From contig CANMML010000002.1 in assembly GCA_947499005.1 (NCBI GenBank), positions 124,001-188,000 on the forward strand: a stretch of 64,000 nt of DNA. Reading direction: 5' to 3'. Positions 35,012 through 45,800 of the stretch are shown here, piece by piece (position 1 is the first letter of the stretch; each line of letters opens with the position of its first letter). The position numbers were made by a program, and so were the translations under genes. This stretch comes from an uncultured Aquimarina sp. Lineage in GTDB: Bacteria; Bacteroidota; Bacteroidia; Flavobacteriales; Flavobacteriaceae. Below the pieces are notes generated by a model. That model saw only the letters and a program-made list of their open reading frames with translations. It ran no database searches and was not told the origin of the DNA.

Positions 35012-36877
35012 GTGATTTCCGCCTCTCAAACATTTCAAAGAATAATTTCTGCGCTAAATATAATTTTAGTGGTGTTTTTGTTTTTAGCATTACCAATGGT
35101 TAGATTTAATGCATTATACAGTTCTATTATATCCAGTAAAACGATTTTTTTTCTATGTTTTTTAATTATAATTTCTGTTCCTTTTCTGTTAGAGTTGTTT
35201 TTTAGAAAAAAGCTAATATTAGAAATTTCTAAATTAGATATATCCCTAGTTATATTTGTAATCTATATAACTTTAAACAGGTATGTGTTTCAGGAAGAGT
35301 ATGTGTTTTCCATTCGTTTTATTGAATTATTGGGATTAACTGCTCTTTATGTAGTTTTAAAACTCTTAGAGCCTAATATATATGTCTATATGTCTATACT
35401 ATTAGGAATAATAGTATCGGGAATAACACAAGCAATTTACGGCAACTTGCAATTATTAGGTATTTTTAGGTCAAATAATAGTAATTTCAATATTACAGGT
35501 TCTTTCTTTAACCCAGGGCCTTATGCAGGTTTTATTACTGTTGTCTTCATTATTTCTTTGGGTTTTTTTCTGTTTAAAGGGAAGCTAAATAAAATGGAAT
35601 TTTCATTACCGACTAGTCTAGAGTTCAGGGTTTTAAAAACATGCCTAAAATATATTCCTTTGGTAGGGATGATAACAATAGCTTTAGTATTACCAGTTAC
35701 ACAATCAAGAGCAGCTTGGATATCTTGTATTTCATGTAGTTTACTAATCTTCACTTATAAGTTTCAGTTCATTGAAAAAATGAAAAGAGCTAATAAATAT
35801 ATTCTGCTTACTAGTTTAGTTTCTATATTACCTATTGCTTTTTTACTTTATAATTTTAAAAAAAAATCTGCAGATGGTAGATTGCTAATATGGAAGATAT
35901 GTAGTTCAATTATTAATGATTATTCTTTTTTCGGTGTAGGCTTTGATAAGTTTAAAGCACATTATATGAACTATCAAGCATTCTATTTTTCTTTAAATAG
36001 AACTGCTGATGAAATATCTCTTGCAGGAACTCCTCAATATGCCTTTAATGAATTTATACAACTAGTAGTTGAAAATGGTATTATCGGTTTTACGATTCTG
36101 TTATCTACGATATATTTTATATACAACTTAAAAGTTGTAAGTCGCTACAAGCATTTTGCCTTATTAGTTAAGATGTCAATCATTTCTATAGCTGTATTTG
36201 CTTTTTTTTCTTACCCCATGCAAATACTTCCTATTAAATTAATACTAGTGGTATTTTTATCATTTTTATCTTGTTTAGATAAGAATAAAATACCTATAAA
36301 TATTTTTGGGCACAAAAAAAGACGGTTATTAATCAAACTTATTTTATCATTAAGTGGAATTGTATTGATTTCTAATATAAGCTTGAAAATAAATCAACTA
36401 GTATTAGGATTCAAAACATGGGAAGAAGCAGCTTATTCCTTTAATTATAGATTGTTTGATACTAGTGTAAACGAATATAAAAGTGCTTTTGATTTTTTTA
36501 AACGAAGTGGAAGATTTTTGGAAGAATACGGGCGTGCACTTTCCTTAAATGGAAATAATATAAATGCTATTGAAAAATTAAAATTGTCCGAAAGATATAC
36601 TAATAGTCCAATTTTGCAGAATACTTTAGGTAATAGCTATAAAGCTATAGGTCAATACAAAAAAGCTGAAAAAGTGTATAAAAAATCCGCTAATATGATG
36701 CCTGCTCTTTTTTATCCAGATTACTTATTGGCCAAACTATATGATGAAACCGGAGAGTCAAACAAGGCTACAAAAATAGCAAACAAAATTCTTAAAAAAG
36801 AAATAAAAATACCTTCTAAAGCTATAAATGAAATACGTATGGAAATGAAGAAAATAATCCTAAAGAATAATCCTTGA
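35012..36877 (+). CDS. O-antigen ligase/Wzy-like membrane protein with C-terminal TPRs (copy 1)
   Basis: 621 aa from GTG. About a dozen transmembrane helices are followed by a soluble C-terminal part with TPR units (residues about 470-600: NTLGNSYKAIGQYKKAEKVYKKSANMMP). The Wzy/WaaL family signature is seen in NITGSFFNPGPYAGFI, TQSRAAWISCI and GRLLIWKICSSIINDYSFFGVGFDKF. Known members polymerise or transfer glycans onto lipid or protein in the periplasm. A second, clearly paralogous copy lies at 54504. Both sit beside precursor peptides and beta-propeller genes rather than beside glycosyltransferases, so the acceptor may be a protein or peptide (inference). Confidence 0.82.
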   Translation: MISASQTFQRIISALNIILVVFLFLALPMVRFNALYSSIISSKTIFFLCFLIIISVPFLLELFFRKKLILEISKLDISLVIFVIYITLNRYVFQEEYVFSIRFIELLGLTALYVVLKLLEPNIYVYMSILLGIIVSGITQAIYGNLQLLGIFRSNNSNFNITGSFFNPGPYAGFITVVFIISLGFFLFKGKLNKMEFSLPTSLEFRVLKTCLKYIPLVGMITIALVLPVTQSRAAWISCISCSLLIFTYKFQFIEKMKRANKYILLTSLVSILPIAFLLYNFKKKSADGRLLIWKICSSIINDYSFFGVGFDKFKAHYMNYQAFYFSLNRTADEISLAGTPQYAFNEFIQLVVENGIIGFTILLSTIYFIYNLKVVSRYKHFALLVKMSIISIAVFAFFSYPMQILPIKLILVVFLSFLSCLDKNKIPINIFGHKKRRLLIKLILSLSGIVLISNISLKINQLVLGFKTWEEAAYSFNYRLFDTSVNEYKSAFDFFKRSGRFLEEYGRALSLNGNNINAIEKLKLSERYTNSPILQNTLGNSYKAIGQYKKAEKVYKKSANMMPALFYPDYLLAKLYDETGESNKATKIANKILKKEIKIPSKAINEIRMEMKKIILKNNP

Positions 36878-37054
36878 ATTTTCATTTGTAGAATTGTTTA
36901 ATCTAAAATGTATGCTTATGTAAATATTTTTAAAAAAAGAGGAAGTTTATTTGTCTTACGTTTAAAGATAAATAAGACATTTTGTAGATTGGTCTCCTTT
37001 AAAATCTTTAGAAATTTAAACAGTGGTTTTTATTCCACAAAAAATAAAATTAAA

Positions 37055-37339
37055 ATGCGAAATATAATAAGCACAAAAAAAGTATTATTTGCTTTAGCTG
37101 GAGGGTTATTTGCTTTAGCAATGTTTTTTAATACAACACTAAACTTTAATAATAATGGAGAGTCTTTAGTGTCATTGCAAGGATTAGAAACTGCCAAAGC
37201 GCAAACAGAAAACATTTGTGAAGTTCTAATTACAGAATGTTATACCATTCCAGGAGGATGTTACAGAGAGTATGCAACTGGTTTTACTTGGTGTGCTCCT
37301 ACTAATGAATATTGTAATTCTTATACAACATCTTGTTAA
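37055..37339 (+). CDS. NVEALA-like precursor peptide with six cysteines (copy 1)
   Basis: 94 aa from the ATG at 37055; an upstream ATG at 36908 adds 49 unrelated residues. A basic start and hydrophobic core (VLFALAGGLFALAMFF) are followed by a roughly 20-residue polar linker and then ETAKA|Q, an A-x-A signal peptidase site far from the core. The predicted mature peptide of 45 residues has six cysteines (55, 62, 69, 80, 87, 94), the last being the C-terminal residue. The same plan recurs at 51875. The layout resembles NVEALA-family peptides of Bacteroidota, where V-E-A-L-A may be the same cleavage site. Function unknown; possibly a signal, toxin or surface peptide. Confidence 0.7.
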   Translation: MRNIISTKKVLFALAGGLFALAMFFNTTLNFNNNGESLVSLQGLETAKAQTENICEVLITECYTIPGGCYREYATGFTWCAPTNEYCNSYTTSC

Positions 37340-37425
37340 TAGGACTAAATTAATTTATAAGTCTAGGTGTTTTACTTAGACTTATCTTAATAAAGACAAT
37401 TTTGAATCTAAAACAAAATTAAGAG

Positions 37426-38586
37426 ATGAATAAACTTTTTATATTGCTTTCATTTGTGATGATTATACTAGATTGTAGCGCACAGTTGAAAATTATTGAG
37501 ATACCTGAAATAAAAAACGCAGGTGCTTCTAAAAATGTTCCTTTATCAACTATTTTTTCTAAAAGCCATATTGTAAGGTTGGAGACGACAAGAGAATCAC
37601 TTATTAGCCATATTAGTCAGTTTAAGATTTACAATGACAAAATTTATATTTTGGATTCAGCGAGCGCTAATGCTTTATTCGTTTTTTCAATGAAAGGTAA
37701 ATTCATTCGAAAAATAGGTTCGAAAGGTAAAGGTCCTGGCGAATACTTACAACCTTGGGATTTTGTCATTGATGAAGAAACAAATTCTATTATTCTGTAT
37801 GCTCGAAAATTAAATAAACTAATGACTTTCAGTATTGATGGGGAGTTTTTAAGTGAAAAAGAGATGAATTTTAGTTTTAATAGTTTTTTGAAATTAGACA
37901 ATGATTTTCTTTTTGACGTTCAAAATACTAGAATAGGTGGAGTAAAAGATTTAAATACTAATAAAAGCAAATTTTTTTTAGTGAAGACGGATTCAAATAT
38001 GAACATCACTCAAAAAATAAGATTTAAGGATTCACCCAGTTTGTGGGAGCTTTCTAGTAGCAAATGCCTTTCTTACAATGATTTAGGTATTTTTTTTAAA
38101 TTACCATATTTAAATGAACTGTATAAATTAAATGAGGATGGGTTAAATGAAGAATTCATTTTTGAGTATAATAATACTGAAATTTCAAAGTCACTATTTG
38201 AAAAACATAGCTCAATTTTTAGTTTTCAAAACGAAATAAAGAATAACGAGTATGTCTACATACCTCAAGGTTATTATGACATAATTAATAATGTTTTGTT
38301 TTTTAGTGTTTATAAAGGACATTGGGATTTCACCTGTGCTTATTCATTAAAAACTAAAAAAGTTTATATGGAACTTAACCGGATGAAGAATGATATGAAT
38401 TCATTAGGTTTTTATGGTTTTATGGTAGGTCAGTATAAAAATTATGTCGTTAATTATTTACAAACTGATTGGTTGTTACAACCTACGGCCGTAAAAATAC
38501 CATCTCATGAAAAAGAGATTATATCTAAAACCAAATTAGGGGATAACCCTATTTTAATATTTAACGAAGTTAGAAATGACTTGTAA
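37426..38586 (+). CDS. 6-bladed beta-propeller exported protein (propeller A)
   Basis: 386 aa. The signal peptide ends at DCSAQ, which could be cleaved by signal peptidase I rather than lipidated. NHL/TolB-like blades follow: IYNDKIYILDSASANALFVF, KGKFIRKIGSKGKGPGEYL, DFVIDEETNSIILYARKLNK. The C-terminal signature DNPILIFNEV recurs in all four propellers here. Bacteroidota proteins of this type (BF3164-like or DUF5128-like families) often neighbour NVEALA peptides. Role unknown; binding or presenting a secreted peptide is a reasonable guess. It starts 86 bp after the peptide gene. Confidence 0.78.
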   Translation: MNKLFILLSFVMIILDCSAQLKIIEIPEIKNAGASKNVPLSTIFSKSHIVRLETTRESLISHISQFKIYNDKIYILDSASANALFVFSMKGKFIRKIGSKGKGPGEYLQPWDFVIDEETNSIILYARKLNKLMTFSIDGEFLSEKEMNFSFNSFLKLDNDFLFDVQNTRIGGVKDLNTNKSKFFLVKTDSNMNITQKIRFKDSPSLWELSSSKCLSYNDLGIFFKLPYLNELYKLNEDGLNEEFIFEYNNTEISKSLFEKHSSIFSFQNEIKNNEYVYIPQGYYDIINNVLFFSVYKGHWDFTCAYSLKTKKVYMELNRMKNDMNSLGFYGFMVGQYKNYVVNYLQTDWLLQPTAVKIPSHEKEIISKTKLGDNPILIFNEVRNDL

Positions 38587-38628
38587 TACACATTAAAATA
38601 TTAAAATACGAGAATTTCAATTTTATAA

Positions 38629-39810
38629 ATGAAAACTTACTTACAAAAACTATTAATAGTTATTTTACTTTTTTCATGTAGTAGAAATGAAAAAAGAGAA
38701 GTGACAACAGAACTACCTACAGCAGAAAGGGTAAAATTGCCTACTGCTTATCTAAATAAAAAGAAAGGTGATTTTAAACAAAAGTTATCTCACCTCATAG
38801 ACTCGACTTTTGTAATGCCATTAGAAACAAGAAAAGAATGCTTAGTGGGACACATAGAAAAAGTAGAGTTTTTCGATGGTAGTTTTTTTGTTTTAGACCT
38901 TAGATCATCAAATACTTTATTTGAATTTTCTGAGAAAGGCAGATTCATAAGAAAATTTGGGGCAAAAGGAAAAGGGCAAGGAGAATATACGAATTTGTTA
39001 GATTTTGCTATTGATTCAAAGAATAAAGAGATTTTATTATATGATAGAGGCAAAAATGTTTTACTAAGATTTAATAGAAAAGGGAAGTTTCTTTCCGAAG
39101 AATCTATGGAAATTTTATTTAGTGAAATTGAAATCTTAGGAGACAAATATATTTTAAACACTTATAACCAGAGACAAAAAAACAAAAAAAACAGCAAGAA
39201 ATTTTCTGTAACTTACTCCAATTTTAGATCCGAAGTAAAAGATCTAAAAATAAAATCTCAATATAAATTAGGAAACCTAATTGCATTAGGTGGACTAAGG
39301 AAAACATCTCAGGGGGAGCTTTTTTTTAGAGAACCTTATTCAAATATAATTTATAAGCTTAACAAATTAAACACTTTTCCATATTTAAATATAGAGGTAG
39401 ATGGAGAAAAAATACCTCGCGACTATTTTGAAAAAGAATTACAAGATTTAAATTTATTTAATGAAAAATTGAAAGAAAATGGATTTGAATATATCCAAGA
39501 CTTCTACGTAGCAAACAATTGGATAATTTTACTGTTAAGAAAAAAAGAATATGGAATAAAATACCTCTATGATAATAATTCTAAGAAGGTATTTAATCTT
39601 AGTCAGATTGAAAATGATTTTGAGGGATTGGGGGTTTCTGGTCCAGGTGTAGGTAGTTATAAAGACTTTTTTATAACAACAGTAACACCAGACTATTTGA
39701 AAGAGAATATTGAAAAATATAAATCTGAGAAAATAAAAAATCTCATTAATTCATTAGAAATTAGCGATAATCCTATTTTGAACTTTAATAGGTTTAGAAT
39801 TAATAAATAA
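38629..39810 (+). CDS. 6-bladed beta-propeller lipoprotein (propeller B)
   Basis: 393 aa with lipobox LLFSC at about 14-18. The same family as the preceding gene: VEFFDGSFFVLDLRSSNTLF, GRFIRKFGAKGKGQGEYTNL, FFREPYSNIIYKLNKLN and C-terminal DNPILNFNRFR. It starts 42 bp after propeller A and is probably co-transcribed. Sequence divergence from A and C is substantial, so the copies are old and may have different ligands. Confidence 0.78.
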   Translation: MKTYLQKLLIVILLFSCSRNEKREVTTELPTAERVKLPTAYLNKKKGDFKQKLSHLIDSTFVMPLETRKECLVGHIEKVEFFDGSFFVLDLRSSNTLFEFSEKGRFIRKFGAKGKGQGEYTNLLDFAIDSKNKEILLYDRGKNVLLRFNRKGKFLSEESMEILFSEIEILGDKYILNTYNQRQKNKKNSKKFSVTYSNFRSEVKDLKIKSQYKLGNLIALGGLRKTSQGELFFREPYSNIIYKLNKLNTFPYLNIEVDGEKIPRDYFEKELQDLNLFNEKLKENGFEYIQDFYVANNWIILLLRKKEYGIKYLYDNNSKKVFNLSQIENDFEGLGVSGPGVGSYKDFFITTVTPDYLKENIEKYKSEKIKNLINSLEISDNPILNFNRFRINK

Positions 39811-39947
39811 ATTTATAGTAACGTTAAAACCATTGTGTAAATTAATAACTTTTTTAATTATTCTAGCTTTTTTAACCTTTTACGGTAATTCCTGAGTTTA
39901 AATCAATTTTAATTGACATCAATGTCTAAAAAATTAAATAATTAATC

Positions 39948-41219
39948 ATGAATATACTTTTCAAGTATTTTAGCGTAATAATCTTAATCTGCTTTTCTTG
40001 TAAACCGGAAAGTTCTAACGAGAATAATGTAAATGAAATTTCTAAAGAATCCGTAATTAAAAAATGGGATATTGGTGAAAATCTAAATCCTAAGAAACCG
40101 ACTTTAAAAAATATCGTTAACCAAGGGAAAACTGTATTTATTGCTGAATCTAAAGATGAGAGTTATTACAATGATGTGAAGTTTTCCCATATAATTGATT
40201 CAACATCTGTTATTAAGCTAGAAACTACAGAACAGAGTTTAATTGGGAGACCTACACAGATAAAAGTTTTTAATAATCTTTTATTTATTTTGGATGGAAG
40301 CTCTAAAAGACTCTTGGAGTTTGATATGACAGGTAAGTTTATCAGGAGTTATGGTAAAAACGGAAAAGGTCCAGGTGAATATATATTACCGATAGCTTTT
40401 GAAATTAACGAAAGAACTAAAGAGGTGGTAATATTAGATGTGGCTAAGAAAAATTTACTATTGTATAAGTTAGATGGTGAATTTAAATCATCGATTAACC
40501 TAAAATTTAGGGCTTATAATTTTGCTTTCAACAAGGGTTTTACAGGTTATGTATTCGATACTCACCTTGTAAGGTCTATGGGGGACAGTAGATCTAAGCA
40601 GTTTTCAATTGTAAAAACAGATTTAAAAGGTGAAATAATTTCGGAGTTGATGAAGACTAATTCAGCTCAAAATAATTTGGCATATACGTCTCCTTTTAAT
40701 TTGGTTAAAAATAATTCAATGATTTTATTTAATCAGCCGTTTACAAATACTATTTTTAAAATTCAAGGTGACAACTATATTCCATTTTTTAATGTCGAAT
40801 TTCAGGGTAAAACAATACCAGATAAACTAGATTATAATATAGGTTATAACGAATTTATTGAAAAAATAACTAAAAATAAATTTCAATATTTGGACAATTC
40901 TCATGGTTATTTTATGTTAGGAAACAAACTTCTTTTTACTCTTAAAAGGAAAGTTGACATTGAAAATTATATGTATAACCTTCAAACAGAAGAATTGAGT
41001 CTAATAGATCGTAAAACAGATAATTTAAGTTTTGGTTTTTTAGGAACGAAAATAGGGGTTTATAAAAACAGTATAATAAATTACGCTACTCCGATGATGT
41101 ATTTAAATGATGAGGGTTATAACTCTGATAAATATAAAAATACTCTTGTTCAAGATGTTATTAAAAGAAGTAAATTGGCAGATAATCCAATATTAATATT
41201 TAATTGGTTTAAAAGCTAA
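39948..41219 (+). CDS. 6-bladed beta-propeller lipoprotein (propeller C)
   Basis: 423 aa, lipobox ICFSC at about 14-18, then a 60-residue polar linker before the propeller, longer than in A and B. Blade motifs: IKVFNNLLFILDGSSKRLLEF, TGKFIRSYGKNGKGPGEYIL, NQPFTNTIFKI; the end is DNPILIFNWFKS. It is the last gene before a 480-bp gap and the exporter operon. Preceded by 137 bp of AT-rich DNA, so it may have its own promoter. Confidence 0.78.
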   Translation: MNILFKYFSVIILICFSCKPESSNENNVNEISKESVIKKWDIGENLNPKKPTLKNIVNQGKTVFIAESKDESYYNDVKFSHIIDSTSVIKLETTEQSLIGRPTQIKVFNNLLFILDGSSKRLLEFDMTGKFIRSYGKNGKGPGEYILPIAFEINERTKEVVILDVAKKNLLLYKLDGEFKSSINLKFRAYNFAFNKGFTGYVFDTHLVRSMGDSRSKQFSIVKTDLKGEIISELMKTNSAQNNLAYTSPFNLVKNNSMILFNQPFTNTIFKIQGDNYIPFFNVEFQGKTIPDKLDYNIGYNEFIEKITKNKFQYLDNSHGYFMLGNKLLFTLKRKVDIENYMYNLQTEELSLIDRKTDNLSFGFLGTKIGVYKNSIINYATPMMYLNDEGYNSDKYKNTLVQDVIKRSKLADNPILIFNWFKS

Positions 41220-41733
41220 ATGTAGTTTTATTTTAGATGATTACTTTCTAAGATAAAGAGCTACAGGTATAAAGGTTATGATTGGTCACCTCATGTATAT
41301 AGAAATGAGAAACCAAATAGGATAGGCTATTTGGGGTATCTATGAAAAAATAAATTATTAATATAGTCTTTATGAATGTCTGCAATTAATAATAATTTCG
41401 TTATTTCTTGCTTAACAAGGAATCTCATCTTATTGATCTTTATATTCTTAAATTATACCCAGAGATAAATTCAGAATAGCTCTATCTCATGACCATAGTA
41501 TTGATATAATAATATTATTGGTATTTACGGATAGCAATAGTCTTTAAATAATTTTGAGGTTTGTTCAGATGGTGAAAAATATTATAAGGAAAATCGTAGG
41601 TTCTTTTGGTTTTGTTGAAGTTACTTCATTATATGTTTAGTAATTCTTTATCACTAGTAAAGTTCTATGATCTCTATAATTTCATATTGTATTTTTAATG
41701 AATAAACTTCGTTTTAAATCAAAAACAAAACTT
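41220..41733. other. Non-coding stretch upstream of exporter operon
   Basis: No gene or gene remnant is convincing. A 27-bp piece near 41481 (GCTCTATCTCATGACCATAG) is similar to the start of the repeat units at 56431 and 56697, hinting at a decayed copy of that repeat. The exporter operon promoter must lie here. Confidence 0.35.
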
Positions 41734-42822
41734 ATGACTTCAAAGAAGATTATATTCTTTTATTTTTTATTAAGCTGTGTCGTAACTTTATTTTCTTGTT
41801 CTAGTAGTGAAACTAAAGAACAAAAAAAGATTGATGAATCGATAAAAAAAGAATTCCAAAAAGAAGCTATAAAAGTAGGTTTGATAAAAGCCGAAAAAAA
41901 AGCTTTTGAAAAAGAATTACTAAGTAATGGAAAACTAAGTGCTAGTAGAAAAGCAGATATACCATTTAAATTGAATGAAGTTATTACGAGTATTCGCATA
42001 AAAAATGGCGCTCATGTAGCAAAAGGAGCTGTTTTGGCTACCTTAGACAGAGAAATTATTAATAATAAATTAGAACAATCTAAGATCGCTCTAAAAAAAG
42101 CTAAGATTGAATTCCAGGATATTCTACTTGGTTTTGGTTATCATATAAAAGATACAGCTACAGTTCCAGAGGAGATTCTAAACAATATTAAAATAAAAAG
42201 TAATTACGAGAATGCGCAAAACAATCTTAAGGATGTGCAACGACAATTTACAGAAACTACGGTAAGAGCTCCTTTTTCTGGTACGATTGCTAATTTACAA
42301 GCAAAATCTCACAATTTGCCAGCTACCTTTGATAGGGTATTATGTACCATAATAAATGCAAGTCAAATGGAAGTCGTTTTCCCTGTGTTAGAATCCGAGT
42401 TGAATGCAGTTAGAACAGGTAAAAAAGTTGAAGTAATTACATTTGTGGATAGCGGTACTCCATTTACAGGGGAAATTACTGAAATTAACCCTATAGTTGA
42501 TAAAAATGGTTTGGTAGAAGTTAAGGCAACTATAGCGAACAAAAACAATCAGCTTTTCGATGGAATGAACGTAAAGGTTAAAATTAAGAATCGTATTGCC
42601 TCTTCCATCGTGGTCCCTAAAACAGCTATTTTGTTACGTCAAGATAAAAAAGTAGTTTTCAAGTACGAAAAAGGGGAAGCGATTTGGAAATATGTAGAAA
42701 CAGGAGTAGAGAATAGCACCGAAATAATTATCAAATCGGGTGTTAAAGAAGGGGATCAAGTTATTGTAAGTGGTAATGAAAATTTAGCACATAAATCAAA
42801 AGTTCAAGTTGTAAAAGACTAA
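41734..42822 (+). CDS. RND exporter membrane-fusion lipoprotein (MFP/HlyD-like)
   Basis: 362 aa from the ATG at 41734 (MTSKKIIFFYF); an ATG at 41698 adds 12 residues. The lipobox VTLFSC anchors it in the inner membrane. Domains: hairpin of about 110-170, biotinyl-lipoyl-like LNEVITSIRIKNGAHVAKGAVLATLD and VRAPFSGTIANLQAKSHNLPATFDRVLCTI, then beta-barrel and membrane-proximal parts (FDGMNVKVKIKN, VIVSGNENLAHKSKVQVV). It links the RND pumps with the TolC-like channel. First gene of a five-gene operon with two RND genes, a TolC-like gene and a signal peptidase. Confidence 0.88.
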   Translation: MTSKKIIFFYFLLSCVVTLFSCSSSETKEQKKIDESIKKEFQKEAIKVGLIKAEKKAFEKELLSNGKLSASRKADIPFKLNEVITSIRIKNGAHVAKGAVLATLDREIINNKLEQSKIALKKAKIEFQDILLGFGYHIKDTATVPEEILNNIKIKSNYENAQNNLKDVQRQFTETTVRAPFSGTIANLQAKSHNLPATFDRVLCTIINASQMEVVFPVLESELNAVRTGKKVEVITFVDSGTPFTGEITEINPIVDKNGLVEVKATIANKNNQLFDGMNVKVKIKNRIASSIVVPKTAILLRQDKKVVFKYEKGEAIWKYVETGVENSTEIIIKSGVKEGDQVIVSGNENLAHKSKVQVVKD

Positions 42823-42861
42823 AAATTGAATTCGAGCTAGCGATTTCTAGCTGTTCTTTTA

Positions 42862-45800
42862 ATGAAAAACACATTCTCTGTTAATATTATATTTGTTGTA
42901 TTGATAATTATAGGTGCTAGTTTAGCCCCATTATTATCAGTACAAATAAAGCCTTCTAAAAAGCAGCAGGTACTTACCGTGTCGTATAGATGGAAAAACG
43001 CTTTGCCCGAAATTATTGAACGTGAAGTCACGACAAAATTAGAAGGTTTGGCTGCAACCTTAAGTGGGGTAAAAAAAATAAACTCTTCCTCTTCAAAAGG
43101 AAGAGGTAATATTCGGGTCATTTTCAAAAAGGGAATCAATCTCAAATTATCAAAATTCGAGTTAAGTGCATTGATAAGAAGTGCGTATAAAAAATTCCCA
43201 GAAGGAGTTACTCAGCCCCTTATTGCTGAAGGTTGGTCTAGCCATACCAAAAGTGAAAGCATACCTTTACTCTATTATACGATTATAGGAAATGGTAATG
43301 CTAGGTATATTCAGAGTTTTTCCGAAGATTTTTTTGACGATACTATATCTGCTATCGAAGGTGTTGAAAGTCTATCATTCTATGGATCTAGCCCATTAGA
43401 GTGGGAATTAAAATACAGTAAGAAAATATTAGACCAGCATGGACTGAGCACTAAAGATATCGAGTCAGCTGTTAGAAACTATTTAAGATCTAGTGAACTC
43501 GGTTATGTAAACCAGTTTTCAATGAATGGAGACAAAGAACACTTATATGTCGAATTGAATGGTGGGGCGAATCAAAATGAAATTCAATGGAATAGTATCC
43601 CTATAAAAAAAGTTAACAATAAAGTTATTTACCTAGGAGAGCTAGTCAAAGTAATATATAAAGAACAAGAGCGTAGTAGTTTCAGCCGAGTGAATGGGTT
43701 AAATACTATCAATATGATTGTTTATGCCGAGCAGGGTGTCAATCAAATTGAACTGGTAAAGAAAATAAAAACAGTAGTTGTAGATTTACAAACAAAATTC
43801 CCAGAGGGTTTTTCTCTACTAGAGCAACGAGATACTACTAAGGAATTAAAAGAAGAAATTGATACTGTATTTGTTAGAATAGTTGCTTCGGTTGCACTAT
43901 TGTTACTATTTGTGCTATTGGTAAGTAGAAAATGGCGATACGTAGCTATTATATTTATCAGCTTAGTAAGTAATATTGCTATTGCATTTATCTTTTATTA
44001 CTTATTTGATATCGAAATTCATAGTTATTCACTAGCCGGTATAACGGTGTCACTAGGGATCTTAATTGATAATAGTATTATCATGCTAGATCACTTAAGA
44101 AATAAAGGAGATCGAAAAGTTTTTTTAGCTATAGTAGGTGCGACATTTACGACCATAGGTGCTTTATCTGTAATCATATTTTTAGATGATAAAGCCAAAG
44201 CAAATCTACTGGATTTTGCTTTTGTAATTGTAGTAAACATATCAGTTTCCTTATTAATAGCCTATTATTTTATTCCTGCTTTATTAGATAAGCTACCCAT
44301 TAAAAGATTAAAGGCGAAAGTATATTTTAGGAGAAAACGTAGGGTAATACGATTTACAAATTTCTATTATCGGATCATTTATTTTTCACGACGTTTTAAG
44401 AAATTAGCATTAATCGTTACTATAATTGGTTGTGGTTTGCCTGTGTTTTTATTACCAAACTATCTAGAAGGAGAAAAGCTCTACATCGAATGGTACAATA
44501 CTGTTTTTGGAAGCGAGACCTATGAAGAAGAGATAAAGCCCTTTGTTGATAAAACCTTAGGAGGAGCAGCGCGTTTATTTACAAAGCTCGATTTTTCTCA
44601 AGTACGAGAAGAAGAGCAAGGAAGAACACGACTGAACGTTAGGATTTATATGCCCGATGGGGCGACAATTATTCAAACAAATGAAGTCTCAAGAAAATTA
44701 GAAAACTTTTTGTCTCAATTTGATGAATTAGAAAATTATTTTACTATAATCTATGATCTAGAAAACGCACGTTTAGAAATCTTATTTAAAGAAGCTCATG
44801 AAGATGATGGATTCCCCGAGTTTTTAAAAGAAGAGTTAATTTCTGAAGCTTCAAATATAGGAGGTTGTGATGTTTCAGTTAGTGGAGTTGGAAATGGATT
44901 TAGTAATAGAACTGTGGATGTTCAACGTAGTAGTAGTTTACAAATTACAGGATATAACTATGAAACCATCTTAACATACGCCAATGGCTTGAAAAAGAAA
45001 TTACTACAAAATCCTAGAATTCAAAAAGTAATTATCAATACTGGTAAAAAAAGATATGGAAACAAATTGCGTCAGCAATATGTAATGACGTTGGATAGAG
45101 AGTTATTGGAAAGAAACAATTCGAATATTTGGGGAATCTTAAAAGACTTACGTTCTCAAACCAATAGCGATGAAAGTATTATGGGGTTTATCTATAAAGA
45201 TGAATATACCAAAGTAAAATTAGTAGCTGATGAAGCTATAACTTCGGACACTTGGTCTATTAAAAATGAACTTTTTGGTAAAAATAAGTTAAAAGGTGTT
45301 GGACAATTGTCTAAACAACCATCGGAAGGGACTATAGATAAAGTAAATCAAGAGTTTAAAGTAAATATAGAATACGATTTCATAGGTAGTTATGGTTTGG
45401 GTGAACTCATATTAGAAGAAGCAGTAGAAGAGCTCAATGAGAAATTACCTTTAGGCTTCAAATCTAAAAAGAATGAAAATGAACGTTGGAATCCAAAGAA
45501 AAAAGAACAATACTGGTTGGTGTTATTGGTAATATTAATCATTTACATGGTTTGTACTATTCTTTTGGAATCATTAAGACAACCAATTACAATTATTTTA
45601 ATGGTACCGATTTCTTTTATCGGAAGTATCTTGACTTTTTCAATTTTCGATTTAAAGTTTGATCAAGGAGGTTATGCTTCGCTCTTGCTACTTTGTGGCT
45701 TAGTTGTAAATGCAGGGCTTTACATTATCAATGACTACAATAATGTTAAAAGAAAGTATCCTAATTTATCAAATATCAAAGGGTATTTAAAAGCATTCAA

